The translations under genes and the position numbers were made by a program. A stretch of DNA of 64,000 bases from the NCBI GenBank assembly GCA_006503475.1, contig RSEH01000206.1, positions 1 through 64,000 on the forward strand, written 5' to 3'. The notes under the pieces were generated by a model. The model saw only the letters and a list, made by a program, of their open reading frames with translations, was not told where the DNA came from and did not search any database. This document shows, in pieces, positions 56,074 to 64,000 of the stretch (the stretch's first letter is position 1; each line of letters starts with the position of its first letter). The stretch comes from Stentor roeselii (taxonomy: Eukaryota; Ciliophora; Heterotrichea; Heterotrichida; Stentoridae).

Positions 56074-58092
56074 CTACACATTAGAATTATTATTTTTTTC
56101 ATTTAATCCACTTTTTTCCTTTTCATCCTCCAAAAAGCTTTTACGTCTCGAGGAAGACTTATAACTATCCCAGAACAGTTGATTAGCCAGAAGTTGCTGA
56201 ACACATTTTTCATCAATAACAGAAGAAGCAAGTACCACATTCAAAGTAGAAAACAAAGGAAAAACGATATTTTTAATAAAACCCGACTGAGACTTTCCAA
56301 TATCCGTAGTTTCTCGATCACAGTACATCGAAACAGGAAGACCAAGTTGTTTTTCAAGGTCTCCCTGTTCATAAAACTCCTGAATAACAAGTCCACACCA
56401 CTTTTCATGCAACTCAATAGATTTCGCGGCATGTCCAATATCAGCAGCCTTAATAATAAGTTTAAACAAATCAGCTCTAGTTTCCGCATCATCAAAATTA
56501 TGATGTTCCGCACTAAGATACTTCGCTTTAAAAATCCCCAAAAGTTCAAAATGTTTTCCCATATCAGTCGCAAGTATCATATCAATAATATCCTTCCTCA
56601 TAATAGCAAACTTTTCATCATTAAGTGAAACAAGTAAATTATTATCAGGTTTCTGCAGAATTTGAAAGAGTTTCGACGAGTGCATCATTTCTAAAACGCT
56701 CATATCATTATAAGTTATCGCGATTTCATCTCTGCTCATCACGATAAACCTGTTATTCTTACCCGGGTGGCCCAGGTCATGAGCGAGGGCCGAGATGATA
56801 TTTGCCAGGAGCTCTAAAGACGTGAGACTTTCAATCAAACCTGAAGATTCAAGCAAAAAGACCGAAGAACACATCACGTCTGCCGCATGGATCGAGTTGT
56901 GATAAGGATTTTTCAAGTAGGCACTTTCCATTTCTAGCAAAAAAGCATTCAACCTTCCTTCCGGGATCTGAAAAGCCTCGTCAAGACCAAAGCGTTTTAT
57001 TGAATAAGACCCGATTACTTGTAAAGGAAGGTCATTTGTGCAGTTTGAAATGAAAAAAGTGTTGAAGTTCCAGTCTTTCCCGATATTTTTTAAGATTCCT
57101 AAAAGTTCTGACATACCGTAAGATGTTTCTCGGTCTTTTGGAAGGGGAAAGTCGAGTTTCGAGGTCCTTCTGCTGGAGACGTAGCTTTCGAAACAGGCCT
57201 GTTCGATGAAAATCTTGTCTTGTGCGTCGATGTCCTTCAGCACTGAGCTCATGTTTGCAGAGTAGATGTTCGGAGTTTGTCTCAAGGCTTTGTTTACCAG
57301 TTGAAGTTGACTGATGATTTTATTGAAATTGTTCGGGTTTTCATCGTTTTCGTGAATTTCTTGCATCTTGTGAAGGATTCCGTCTAGATTTGAAAGAATG
57401 TCTTCTACTCCTGTCGTAACTGGACCTGTTTGAACAGGTTTCGTCTTTGAAACTACTGTCTTTGAGTACAGTGCTCCGGTGGATAAGTAGATAAACAACA
57501 GGAAAAAGTGGAAAATTACTGAAAGTTTAGAAGTTTCGTTTGAAGATTGAATTATCGTCAGGATAAAAGACGTAGAACCCAACATTGTCATTACTGCAAA
57601 AGTCTTTAAAGTGCTTGACAAGTACCGATAACTCAAAGCTGCAAACAACACTAAAACCTGCAAACTAGAAAGACTCGATTTCAAGTCCTTATAAAAAAGT
57701 CCAAAAACTGTTCTAGGGTCAAGCAACACAATCAAAAAAGCAGAGAAAAAAATCAAAGAAGTTCTATTAAAAATTCGAGAAAGTCTTGAAAACGATTCAT
57801 GTTCTTCTGATAAAATACACATCGAGCTGAAAAGCAAAACAAAAAGCAAAAGAACAGTCGTCGTGATCAAACAAGGCGAAAAGTTCATATCAAGTCCCAT
57901 ATAAACCAAACTATTCGAAAAGCTTAAAAACAAAATCAGGTAAAACTTCAAGTAAAAGTTTCTTCCAGGCTCAAGTAAAGCTTGAGGCTTCTGATTTTCT
58001 CTTGGTTTTAAACTTTTCTGAGGTTCTGAAAAGTGCTCAAAGTCGATAAAGCTGGTATGTTGAGACGTGTCCTGAATTTTCTGAGGGTTCAT
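56074..58092 (-). CDS. PDE: Membrane-bound 3',5'-cyclic nucleotide phosphodiesterase
   Basis: A 672-aa protein. Residues ~47-215 contain about six hydrophobic segments, so it is a polytopic membrane protein. The catalytic domain (~325-640) has the class I PDE pattern: YHNSIHAADVM, the HD pair in ISALAHDLGHPGKNN, the third His-Asp in IIKAADIGHAAKS, and the substrate Gln region DIGKSQSGFIKNIVFPLF. All metal ligands are present, so it should be active. Specificity for cAMP or cGMP cannot be told. It would oppose the PKG encoded at 27632-30280 if cGMP-selective. Membrane-spanning PDEs of this form are typical of ciliates and apicomplexans. The start is 11 nt from the stop of its upstream neighbour. 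Confidence 0.94.
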   Translation of the reverse strand: MNPQKIQDTSQHTSFIDFEHFSEPQKSLKPRENQKPQALLEPGRNFYLKFYLILFLSFSNSLVYMGLDMNFSPCLITTTVLLLFVLLFSSMCILSEEHESFSRLSRIFNRTSLIFFSAFLIVLLDPRTVFGLFYKDLKSSLSSLQVLVLFAALSYRYLSSTLKTFAVMTMLGSTSFILTIIQSSNETSKLSVIFHFFLLFIYLSTGALYSKTVVSKTKPVQTGPVTTGVEDILSNLDGILHKMQEIHENDENPNNFNKIISQLQLVNKALRQTPNIYSANMSSVLKDIDAQDKIFIEQACFESYVSSRRTSKLDFPLPKDRETSYGMSELLGILKNIGKDWNFNTFFISNCTNDLPLQVIGSYSIKRFGLDEAFQIPEGRLNAFLLEMESAYLKNPYHNSIHAADVMCSSVFLLESSGLIESLTSLELLANIISALAHDLGHPGKNNRFIVMSRDEIAITYNDMSVLEMMHSSKLFQILQKPDNNLLVSLNDEKFAIMRKDIIDMILATDMGKHFELLGIFKAKYLSAEHHNFDDAETRADLFKLIIKAADIGHAAKSIELHEKWCGLVIQEFYEQGDLEKQLGLPVSMYCDRETTDIGKSQSGFIKNIVFPLFSTLNVVLASSVIDEKCVQQLLANQLFWDSYKSSSRRKSFLEDEKEKSGLNEKNNNSNV

Positions 58093-58103
58093 TTATTAAA
58101 TAA

Positions 58104-59198
58104 CTACTTCTGGTTCGACTGGTCCAGAAAACTCGAGTCAGACACCAAAGGAAAAAGATTAGTCTTACAAACTGGGCAAAAGGGAATATTCAAGTTGTTT
58201 CTCACCCAGTTTTCAATGCAACTCGTGTGAAAAATATGCTTACAAGGCGTTTTTCTCACAAGTCCATCAACAATAAATCTGTTTAAAACTCACTCATCAA
58301 AGCAAATAGGACAAGCAGGTTCTCCAACTTCTTGAAGACTTTTCTCGTACTTGATAACAGGGAGAACTTGATTTAAATTTTCATCTGAGATCTGAATTAA
58401 AGAGTTTTCTGGAATCACTTGATAAATCCTTGAACGTGCTTGGGTCCTTCTTCGGTTTCGCAGTCTCCAGGCTCTTGAGAACTTGAAACAGCAGAAGACG
58501 CAGCAGGAGCAACAAAGAAATAAAACAACTGAGACTGTGATGATCGCGACGATGCTTTCAATGTTAAGTTCACTTTTCTGACTTCCACATTTCCAAGAGA
58601 TTTCAAGGTTTCCGTAGTAGTTTTGATTAGTTCCAGTGAAATAAACAATGTTCAAAAAATCGTCTTTCATCCAGACCCCTTTTTTCCAGTTATTTTTTAA
58701 AGACTCGCCTTTATACTGGGAAAAGTCGTTGATTGAGGATGGAAGACGATAAGAAAGAACCAGAAGAGACCCGGCAGGCTGTTTAAAGAATACAAATGAA
58801 CGTTTTATTTGGAGAAAAAGTGAAAGATCTGTCGAAGTTGAAAGAGCCTCACGCATGTCTAACACCCACTCGCATAAACAACCGCCTGGCATCGGCTGGG
58901 ACAAGCTGAAAAGACCTGAGCTTGACTTCGTCATTTGCACTCGGCAGACCTCAGTTTTAAATGAACAGTCTGGAAAGGAAGAGACCTCCGAGCAGAGCAC
59001 TGAAGAGTTCCCTTCAAGACAGGAACTACAGGAATTATCGCAGGTTAAGTCTGATTCTAAACAAATAGAATTTTTGCAGATGTTGCTGAGTTTTTATTAC
59101 TGGAGCCATAGTTCTTCACCTTTGAAACACTTCGTGCAAGGCTGGGAACAAGAAAGAGTTTGATGGATTATAAGGAACAAATGGATCAGCTTTATTAT
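58104..59198 (-). CDS. Transmembrane RING-H2 protein with Cys-rich ectodomain (two introns; start unresolved)
   Basis: Minus-strand exons ~59198-59101, 59085-58294 and 58278-58104 join in frame after removal of GTAATAAAAACTCAG and GTGAGTTTTAAACAG. The product reads: hydrophobic signal-like LIHLFLIIHQTLS, a Cys-rich segment (CSQPCTKCFKGEE ... CDNSCSSCLEG), a long ectodomain, one TM span (IVAIITVSVVLFLCCSCCVFCC), a basic cytosolic part, and a complete RING-H2 (CPICFDE ... CKHIFHTSCIENW ... CPVC). The architecture is a membrane E3 ligase. No in-frame ATG precedes the signal-like segment. The only nearby ATG (around 59221) is in another frame and no 15-16-nt intron joins them, so the 5' end here is approximate. 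Confidence 0.72.
58279..58293 (-). other. 15-nt intron (membrane RING gene, last)
   Basis: GTGAGTTTTAAACAG on the minus strand lies in the middle of the first half of the RING. Its removal links CPICFDE to FIVDGLVRKTPCKHIFH and so completes the eight zinc ligands. Confidence 0.95.
59086..59100 (-). other. 15-nt intron (membrane RING gene, first resolved)
   Basis: GTAATAAAAACTCAG on the minus strand. Its removal clears an in-frame TAA and extends the Cys-rich ectodomain upstream to CTKCFKGEELWLHN. Confidence 0.8.
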
Positions 59199-59248
59199 AC
59201 TTAAGATAAATTGAATTGAGATTCATCTTTGAGGTTTATATAGAGTAA

Positions 59249-60493
59249 ATGGAAGGAAATCATTTGGAAAATCTTGGAATTCATGAAATTTTAGAAGTAT
59301 TCGCTCGTGGAAATAAAGTGGCTGGAGAGGAAAGTGAAGTCATTGTAAAAACTTTTGAAAATTTTGCAGTAAAGCTTACAAAAAAACAACATAATTACCA
59401 ATATGATTTTTTAACAAATTATAGGAAAATTAACTTTCCTAATGTTATTAAAATATACAATGTTGTTGAACTGGAAAATTGTTTTTATACGAAAATGGAA
59501 AAACTTTCAGAAGTTTCTCAAGGATTTAAGTCGTATAATGAAGCTTTTCGATTTTTAAAAGATTGTATCAATGGATTGTTTGATTTACAGAAAAATGAAA
59601 TCGCTCATAATGATATAAAAAATAAAAATATTATGAAAACAGATGACGGTGTGTTTAAAATCATCGATTTGGATTATATTACAGTTGACAAGCACGACAA
59701 AAACGGTTTTAAAAATTCAAATTCAAATATTTTTACTGGAACTCCTGGATATTATAGTCCTGAACGTTTGAAACAGAGTGAATTATATAATTTAGGCATA
59801 GAATTTAAGATAAATGCATATAAAAGTGATGTATATTCACTCGGAATCAGTTTTTTGAATCTTTTATTCTTTACTTTTAATGGATATTATTGTAATTTAC
59901 CTCTAGATAATCAAAATATTGAGGATCTGATTAATAATTTACCAGAGCCTTACAGTAATTTTAGGGAAATCATTACAGAAATGTTGAATGATAATCCTGA
60001 TCAAAGAGTAGATGCCATAGATCTCTATTATCAATTCCATGAAAAATTTGAAACTTGTCAGAAACTCTCAGGCTCCTGCTTTCTATGTAAATCTGAAAAT
60101 ACCCCTGAAAATGATTTATTTATTCTAGAAAATCGAGGAGTCTGCTGCAGAGACTGCATAAAAATAGTCCATTATCAATTTAAAAAGTAATAAAAATCTA
60201 GGAACGAGCTGTACTAAACACTTAGTGAATGCTCTGAATGTTCTAACATAAACTGTGCTCATCTCTTTTGCTTCATCTGCAAGTCATTAACCCACAACAG
60301 TTCCTGTGCTGAGCAAGAAGGAAGATCAATGATGAAAATCAAATGTCTTCAAAAGAACTGCACATCTTACCTCCTTCCAACAATCTCTTACTTCAAAAAA
60401 TGTGAGGAAGACCACTACACCTGCATCGTCTGTTTCGGGGGTCTATGGCTTTCTCATGAAGTCTGCTCAAAATTCTATTCACTCGGTTATTAA
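59249..60493 (+). CDS. Divergent protein kinase fused to an RBR-type zinc finger; 9-nt micro-exon
   Basis: Exons 59249-60186, 60202-60210 and 60226-60493 join in frame to 404 aa. Kinase fold at ~20-270: the ATP Lys in FAVKLTKK, catalytic loop IAHNDIKNKNIM (HRD altered to HND, Asp kept), IIDLDY in place of DFG (Asp kept), GTPGYYSPERL, and DVYSLGISFLNLL. There is no Gly-rich loop, so activity is uncertain. The C-terminus has Cys pairs CFLC and CCRDC. Then comes ECSECSNINCAHLFCFICKSLTHNSSC, an exact C-x2-C-x4-C-x4-C-x2-C-x4-H-x4-C IBR/RING2-type pattern, and then a second set (CLQKNC ... CIVC ... HEVC). Without splicing the protein would end before the zinc fingers. Function may be ubiquitin-linked; this is inference. 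Confidence 0.88.
60187..60201 (+). other. 15-nt intron (kinase-RBR gene, first)
   Basis: GTAATAAAAATCTAG contains the in-frame TAA TAA that ends the unspliced reading frame. Exon 1 ends two bases into a codon. Confidence 0.9.
60211..60225 (+). other. 15-nt intron (kinase-RBR gene, second)
   Basis: GTACTAAACACTTAG follows the 9-nt exon GAACGAGCT. Together the two introns leave only nine coding bases between them. Confidence 0.9.
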
Positions 60494-60513
60494 CTATTCA
60501 AGACTTATTATTC

Positions 60514-62469
60514 TTATTTTTTTACCCCCCTTCCTCGACGATTATAAGCAGAATATTCTTGTCTCTGATTTTCGCTTAATCTTTGACGAATGGCCTCGAC
60601 TTGATGTTTTTCTATGAAATTTTCAGAGATATTTGCAACGGTTTTCCAAAAATTGATTTTTTCCTGGAAGTTCGAGTTTTCTTTTAAGAGGTTTAATATT
60701 TCTAGGTACAAAGTCTTTTTGAAACCTGGATATCTTGATAGTCCTTTCAGGGAATTTAAAAGGTTGTTAGGGTCTTCTTCTGGAGAGTTTAGAGATTCGA
60801 GTAAAAGTTTGATGATGAGGTTTTTGATTTCTTGTTCTGGCTTTGAAGTGGACTCGGGTTCTGGAATGTTGGAAGACTGGGGCGCTTGGTGGTCAGAGAT
60901 CAGGTCTTCGTCTTCATAGGACTTTGGCTTGATTTTTATTTGAAGAGCGGTTGAAGTAGATGGTAGTTCAGGTTTTGATTTACTTTCTTCTTTTTCTGGA
61001 GGTTTTGTATTGTTTTCGTCGTTTATTGAAGGATTTAGGTTTATTTCTTGTTTTTCTAAAGGTTTTGAATTGTTTTCTTCTTTTTCAGGGGATTTTTCTT
61101 TGGTTTCATGAGTTTTTTCGTGGGTGTTGGGAAGGTTTGAGTATGGGTTAGTTTCACCAGACTTTTTTACATATTTTTTACCTTTGTACTCAACAGTGTC
61201 AAAAAATCTTTCTTTTTCATGTGGTTTTGAGCCTTTAAAGCCACTCTTTCTGCTTTCTTTTGACTCTTCATAGTTTCTGTTCTCTGCTGACTGCTTGTGC
61301 TGCTTGAAACTGTTTTCAAGTCCCAGTTTTCCATACCTAAAAGTATCAAAAAAAGATTCAGTTGACTTTTCGTCTTGAGTAATCGGTTCATCTGTGTAAG
61401 GTTTTTGGACTACTTTGATAAGACTTGCCTTTGGAGTCTGTTTCGAGTCATCTTTTTCCACTTTTTCAACATTTGAGTCATCTTTTTTGGCTTTTTCAAC
61501 ATTCAAGTCATCTTTTTTCACTTTTTCAACATTCAAGTCATCTTTTTTCTCTTTTTCAAAATTCGACTCATCTTTTTTCACTTTTTCGACATTCAAGTCA
61601 GGCATTTTTACCTGACTTAGCTGTCCTGGCTTGATATAAACCGTGTTTGGGTCTTCAGATCTCGAGCTTTCTAAAGGATTTTTATTTTTCAGCTGAGAAT
61701 CTATCAGCAGCGAGCCAAAAGAATATCTAGAAAGCTCAGAATTCACTTGATTCACTTCTGTCTCAGGAAAAACCTTCGAGTTTCTCACTAAGATCTCAGA
61801 AATCCTCGTCAAATCTTCATTTTTATGGTGTTTCGCATAGCTTTGTACCTTAAACAGCAAAAAATTAGCCAAATTTCTCATATCTTGTGTGAATCCTTGT
61901 TCTAAAACACTACAAGTTGCCTCTAAAACTTCACAAAACTCATTCAAATCAGCTAAATAATGAATTTTCGACAATTCATCAATTTTTCGCACCAGGTTAT
62001 CACTGACACTTGCCAAAAAACACTTAAGCAGAGGTCTGTTCTTCATGATTGCCTTAAGCATGATAGCGAATATGTCGTTTTCACAGAAGAGACTGACAAA
62101 CTCCTGAGCGGTCTTCGAAAACTCCTGCGAAAAGACTTCGATTTGGGAAATCGTGAACTTGAGCTCACTGATGTACTTGCAGAATTTGCAGAAAAGTTCA
62201 GAAATGTAAGAAATCGTAGTATTATAGATTTTCAGGTAGTTTTGAGACTCTTGTAAAAATTTTAAGATACCTGCGGTTTGGATGTCTTCTCGTTTCAAGG
62301 AGATGATTGTGAAGAGTGTCTCGAGAAGGTCGAATTCGTTGCTGATGTCGCTTTGATTGCATGAAAAAACTAACCCGATTACGAATGAGTTCAACTCTTG
62401 ACTTCCGCCTTTGATTGAATCTAAAAAGGAGGATTTGCTGGATATATAGAGATGCAGAGAAGTATCCAT
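60514..62469 (-). CDS. Unknown protein with helical N-terminus, Lys/Asp/Glu repeats and helical C-terminus
   Basis: A 651-aa protein. Residues ~1-235 are alpha-helical, HEAT- or VHS-like in look, without a named match. Residues ~285-335 are five tandem 10-aa repeats (LNVEKVKKDD type). Two related F-F-D-T segments follow (FFDTFRYGKLGL, FFDTVEYKGKKYV). Residues ~440-540 are a second low-complexity stretch rich in E, K, N and P. Residues ~545-640 are helical again, and the chain ends in an Arg/Gly tail (YNRRGRGVKK). It may be an RNA- or translation-related scaffold, but I cannot assign it. It converges with the kinase-RBR gene across 20 nt. Confidence 0.72.
   Translation of the reverse strand: MDTSLHLYISSKSSFLDSIKGGSQELNSFVIGLVFSCNQSDISNEFDLLETLFTIISLKREDIQTAGILKFLQESQNYLKIYNTTISYISELFCKFCKYISELKFTISQIEVFSQEFSKTAQEFVSLFCENDIFAIMLKAIMKNRPLLKCFLASVSDNLVRKIDELSKIHYLADLNEFCEVLEATCSVLEQGFTQDMRNLANFLLFKVQSYAKHHKNEDLTRISEILVRNSKVFPETEVNQVNSELSRYSFGSLLIDSQLKNKNPLESSRSEDPNTVYIKPGQLSQVKMPDLNVEKVKKDESNFEKEKKDDLNVEKVKKDDLNVEKAKKDDSNVEKVEKDDSKQTPKASLIKVVQKPYTDEPITQDEKSTESFFDTFRYGKLGLENSFKQHKQSAENRNYEESKESRKSGFKGSKPHEKERFFDTVEYKGKKYVKKSGETNPYSNLPNTHEKTHETKEKSPEKEENNSKPLEKQEINLNPSINDENNTKPPEKEESKSKPELPSTSTALQIKIKPKSYEDEDLISDHQAPQSSNIPEPESTSKPEQEIKNLIIKLLLESLNSPEEDPNNLLNSLKGLSRYPGFKKTLYLEILNLLKENSNFQEKINFWKTVANISENFIEKHQVEAIRQRLSENQRQEYSAYNRRGRGVKK
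61445..61594 (-). repeat. Five tandem 30-nt coding repeats
   Basis: Units start at 61445, 61475, 61505, 61535 and 61565, each 30 nt, encoding variants of S/L-N-V-E-K-V-K-K-D-D/E on the minus strand. Units differ by a few substitutions and keep the frame. Such repeats usually vary in number between alleles. Confidence 0.9.
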
Positions 62470-62721
62470 TTATATGAGTTTGGCATGAATGATGGGATCT
62501 TTGAGATAGCTGGGTGTTAAATTTAAAGGGGATTATTTTTTTATAATTTTTGTGAGGAGTATTTTAGGATTTTGCTTTTGTGAAGAGAAGAATTTGATTT
62601 GGATTATGTGAGATTTATGAGATTTAGATTAGGATGAATCTTTAGTTGGGTTCGTATTTGAAATATTGGCAGGGGTTTTTTATTAAAACTTCTTCCATAT
62701 TAAATTTGCATTTTCACAACG
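62470..62721. promoter_or_regulatory. Divergent promoter region
   Basis: 252 nt between divergent starts. On the plus strand the half next to the minus-strand gene is C-poor and T/G-rich. It includes one GGGTGTTAA (62503-62511), the complement of a single telomere-like TTAACACCC unit. There is no ORF. Confidence 0.45.
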
Positions 62722-64000
62722 ATGCATCTTCCTTCTGCCCCTGCATGGTCATTTCAAGGAAAATTTCCGAATAAATTACAAGAATTAACACCCGGGCCAG
62801 GTCTCTACTCATCAAATTTGAACACTTCATCTCCAAGTTACTCAATAGGCATAAGCAAAAAAGCAGAATCTTCATCTTCAATGACTCCTGGGCCAGGTAG
62901 TTATTCTTTAAAATCTCCCAATCCAGGTCCAAAGTACTCGATAAGCCGCAGTCCAAGACCTGAAACATCATCAAGAGACCGAAGCTCAAGTCCAGGCCCA
63001 GGGTCTTACAACTGTCGAGACCAGTCAAAAATTCAAGGAGGAGTAATTCCGAGATCTGACAAATCTTTTACTTTGATCAAGGCTGACAACCCAGGGCCAG
63101 GTTCATACAGTTTTAACTCTTTAGCAGTTGGAGGACCCAAGTTCAGCTTTCCGGAATCTCGCAGGCAAGAGTCATTAGAAAGCTCTCCTGGGCCTGGGGC
63201 TTATTCGTATTCTTATCAAAATTTTAAACCGAGGCCTCCCTCTGCACGTATTGGAACTGCTGAGAGGTCGAATGATAGAAGGTCTTTCTCTCCTGGACCT
63301 GGATCATACAAAGTTCAAGGATACTGGGCAGGACCAAAGTGGGGATTCAGCAAAACACAACGATGTGGACAAGAAATTTCTGGAATACCTGGCCCTGGAT
63401 CTTATGAAATAAGAGCAGAACCAACAAGAGGATATACAATGCGTGGAAGAAAAGAATCAAAAAGTCCTGAAAACTCGCCTGGACCAGGGGCTTATAATAC
63501 TTTTAATAAAAGCAGGTCTCCAGCATATAGTTTGGCAAGATCATCAAGAGAAAATTCTCCTTTCGGTAGAGGGAAGGATAAGAATTCGAGCCCAGGTCCA
63601 GGTGCATATTCATCTAAGTCCACTTTTGAAACACTCGGGGGAAAATTCAGCAGATCAGAAAGGAACCTTATCAATATATCAAATTCAAATCCAGGCCCAG
63701 GACAGTACAGTTATCAAGACCTGAAGACCTCGCCATCATATTCCATAAGAGGCCGAAAACAATCAGAAAAAAATAACTCTAACCCAGGTCCCGGTCATTA
63801 TTCATTATCAAGATCAGAGAGTTCTCCATCATATTCCTTCAGATCTCGTCCTCAAACCTCACAAGTGAATAACAACCCAGGTCCAGGGCAGTACAGTTTA
63901 AGAGATCTACAAAAGTCTCCATCATACTCAATAGGCTTGAAACCTTCAAATATTTCAAAAGAATCATTGCCAGGTCCTGGGCAGTACTCGATTTCTTTAA
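62722..64000 (+). CDS. SHIPPO/ODF3-like PGPG-repeat protein (3' end outside window)
   Basis: An ATG at 62722-62724 opens a frame of 426 codons that runs to the right edge. It contains about 13 copies of the SHIPPO repeat (S/N/T)-P-G-P-G-x-Y (TPGPGLY, SPGPGSY, NPGPGQY), spaced roughly 25-45 residues apart. Between them are repeated S-P-S-Y-S-I/F and basic R-x-R segments. This repeat family includes ODF3/CIMAP proteins, which line microtubules of sperm tails and cilia. It is likely a ciliary or cortical microtubule-associated protein. Repeats near the right edge are more alike than those at the start, suggesting recent local duplication. The C-terminus is not seen. Confidence 0.92.
   Translation, partial: MHLPSAPAWSFQGKFPNKLQELTPGPGLYSSNLNTSSPSYSIGISKKAESSSSMTPGPGSYSLKSPNPGPKYSISRSPRPETSSRDRSSSPGPGSYNCRDQSKIQGGVIPRSDKSFTLIKADNPGPGSYSFNSLAVGGPKFSFPESRRQESLESSPGPGAYSYSYQNFKPRPPSARIGTAERSNDRRSFSPGPGSYKVQGYWAGPKWGFSKTQRCGQEISGIPGPGSYEIRAEPTRGYTMRGRKESKSPENSPGPGAYNTFNKSRSPAYSLARSSRENSPFGRGKDKNSSPGPGAYSSKSTFETLGGKFSRSERNLINISNSNPGPGQYSYQDLKTSPSYSIRGRKQSEKNNSNPGPGHYSLSRSESSPSYSFRSRPQTSQVNNNPGPGQYSLRDLQKSPSYSIGLKPSNISKESLPGPGQYSISL

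Noticed and set aside
63492-63724. Short ORFs in other frames over the PGPG-repeat gene
   Set aside because: They are shadows of repetitive coding sequence; the SHIPPO frame is open from 62722 to the window end.

Overview
The window looks like macronuclear DNA of a heterotrich ciliate of the Stentor type. Four points support this. The ORFs use the standard genetic code, with TAA, TAG and TGA all read as stops. Every intron I could resolve is exactly 15 nt long (seven GT...AG introns in four genes). Genes are packed with gaps often of 5 to 60 nt. Products are typical of a ciliated cell: tubulin-modifying, ciliary-tip, microtubule-inner-protein and dynein-docking-like proteins, and a Plasmodium/alveolate-style PKG and CDPK. 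The species call is inference.

Layout. 1-885: the 5' part of a secreted LamG-like, Cys-rich protein on the minus strand, running off the left edge. 886-5764: a 4.9-kb AT-rich stretch with no convincing gene but with scattered coding-like fragments. 5765-11724: an HD-domain protein, a TPR/IQ protein, a degenerate cyclic-nucleotide-binding protein, ribosomal protein uL15 and a PLAC8-family protein. 12045-24278: mostly minus-strand genes (class IV sirtuin, a hypothetical, TTLL4-like ligase, an ECTFxP-repeat protein on plus, dynein-docking-like coiled coil, two more unknowns, CEP104, C2H2 zinc finger, pterin carbinolamine dehydratase, unknown). 24279-25360: a divergent intergenic region with extreme strand skew. 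25361-31710: Obg GTPase, CFAP77, four-CNB PKG, and a MYND-zinc-finger kinase. 31847-38191: exocyst SEC8 (two introns), Nup98-like nucleoporin, FAHD1, coiled coil. 38364-50798: one uninterrupted 12.4-kb HECT E3 gene. 50828-64000: RNPS1-like RRM protein, DYRK, CDPK (one intron), RING-H2, Cys-rich zinc-binding protein, membrane cyclic nucleotide phosphodiesterase, membrane RING protein (two introns), kinase fused to an RBR-type zinc finger (two introns round a 9-nt exon), a repeat-containing unknown and a SHIPPO/ODF3-like repeat protein cut by the right edge.

Themes. Several genes serve cilia (TTLL4, docking-like coiled coil, CEP104, CFAP77, SHIPPO protein). Several serve cyclic-nucleotide and calcium signalling (CNB protein, PKG, PDE, CDPK). 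Several serve ubiquitin signalling (giant HECT, two RING proteins, kinase-RBR fusion). Nothing suggests they are co-regulated as an operon. Most starts sit within a few bases of a TATAA/TAATAA-like AT tract, so 5' UTRs must be very short. I found no tRNA, rRNA, CRISPR array or recognisable intact mobile element.

The observations I rate highest are: the gene with a 9-nt micro-exon between two 15-nt introns (59249-60493); three tandem heterotrich-telomere-like 8-mers just upstream of SEC8 (31814-31837); the G-free and C-free promoter tracts of 156 and 191 nt (24329-25359); the Nup98-like protein with NPF repeats, a ubiquitin-like insert and an end exactly at the autocleavage position; and divergent start codons separated by 5 bp (16231-16241).
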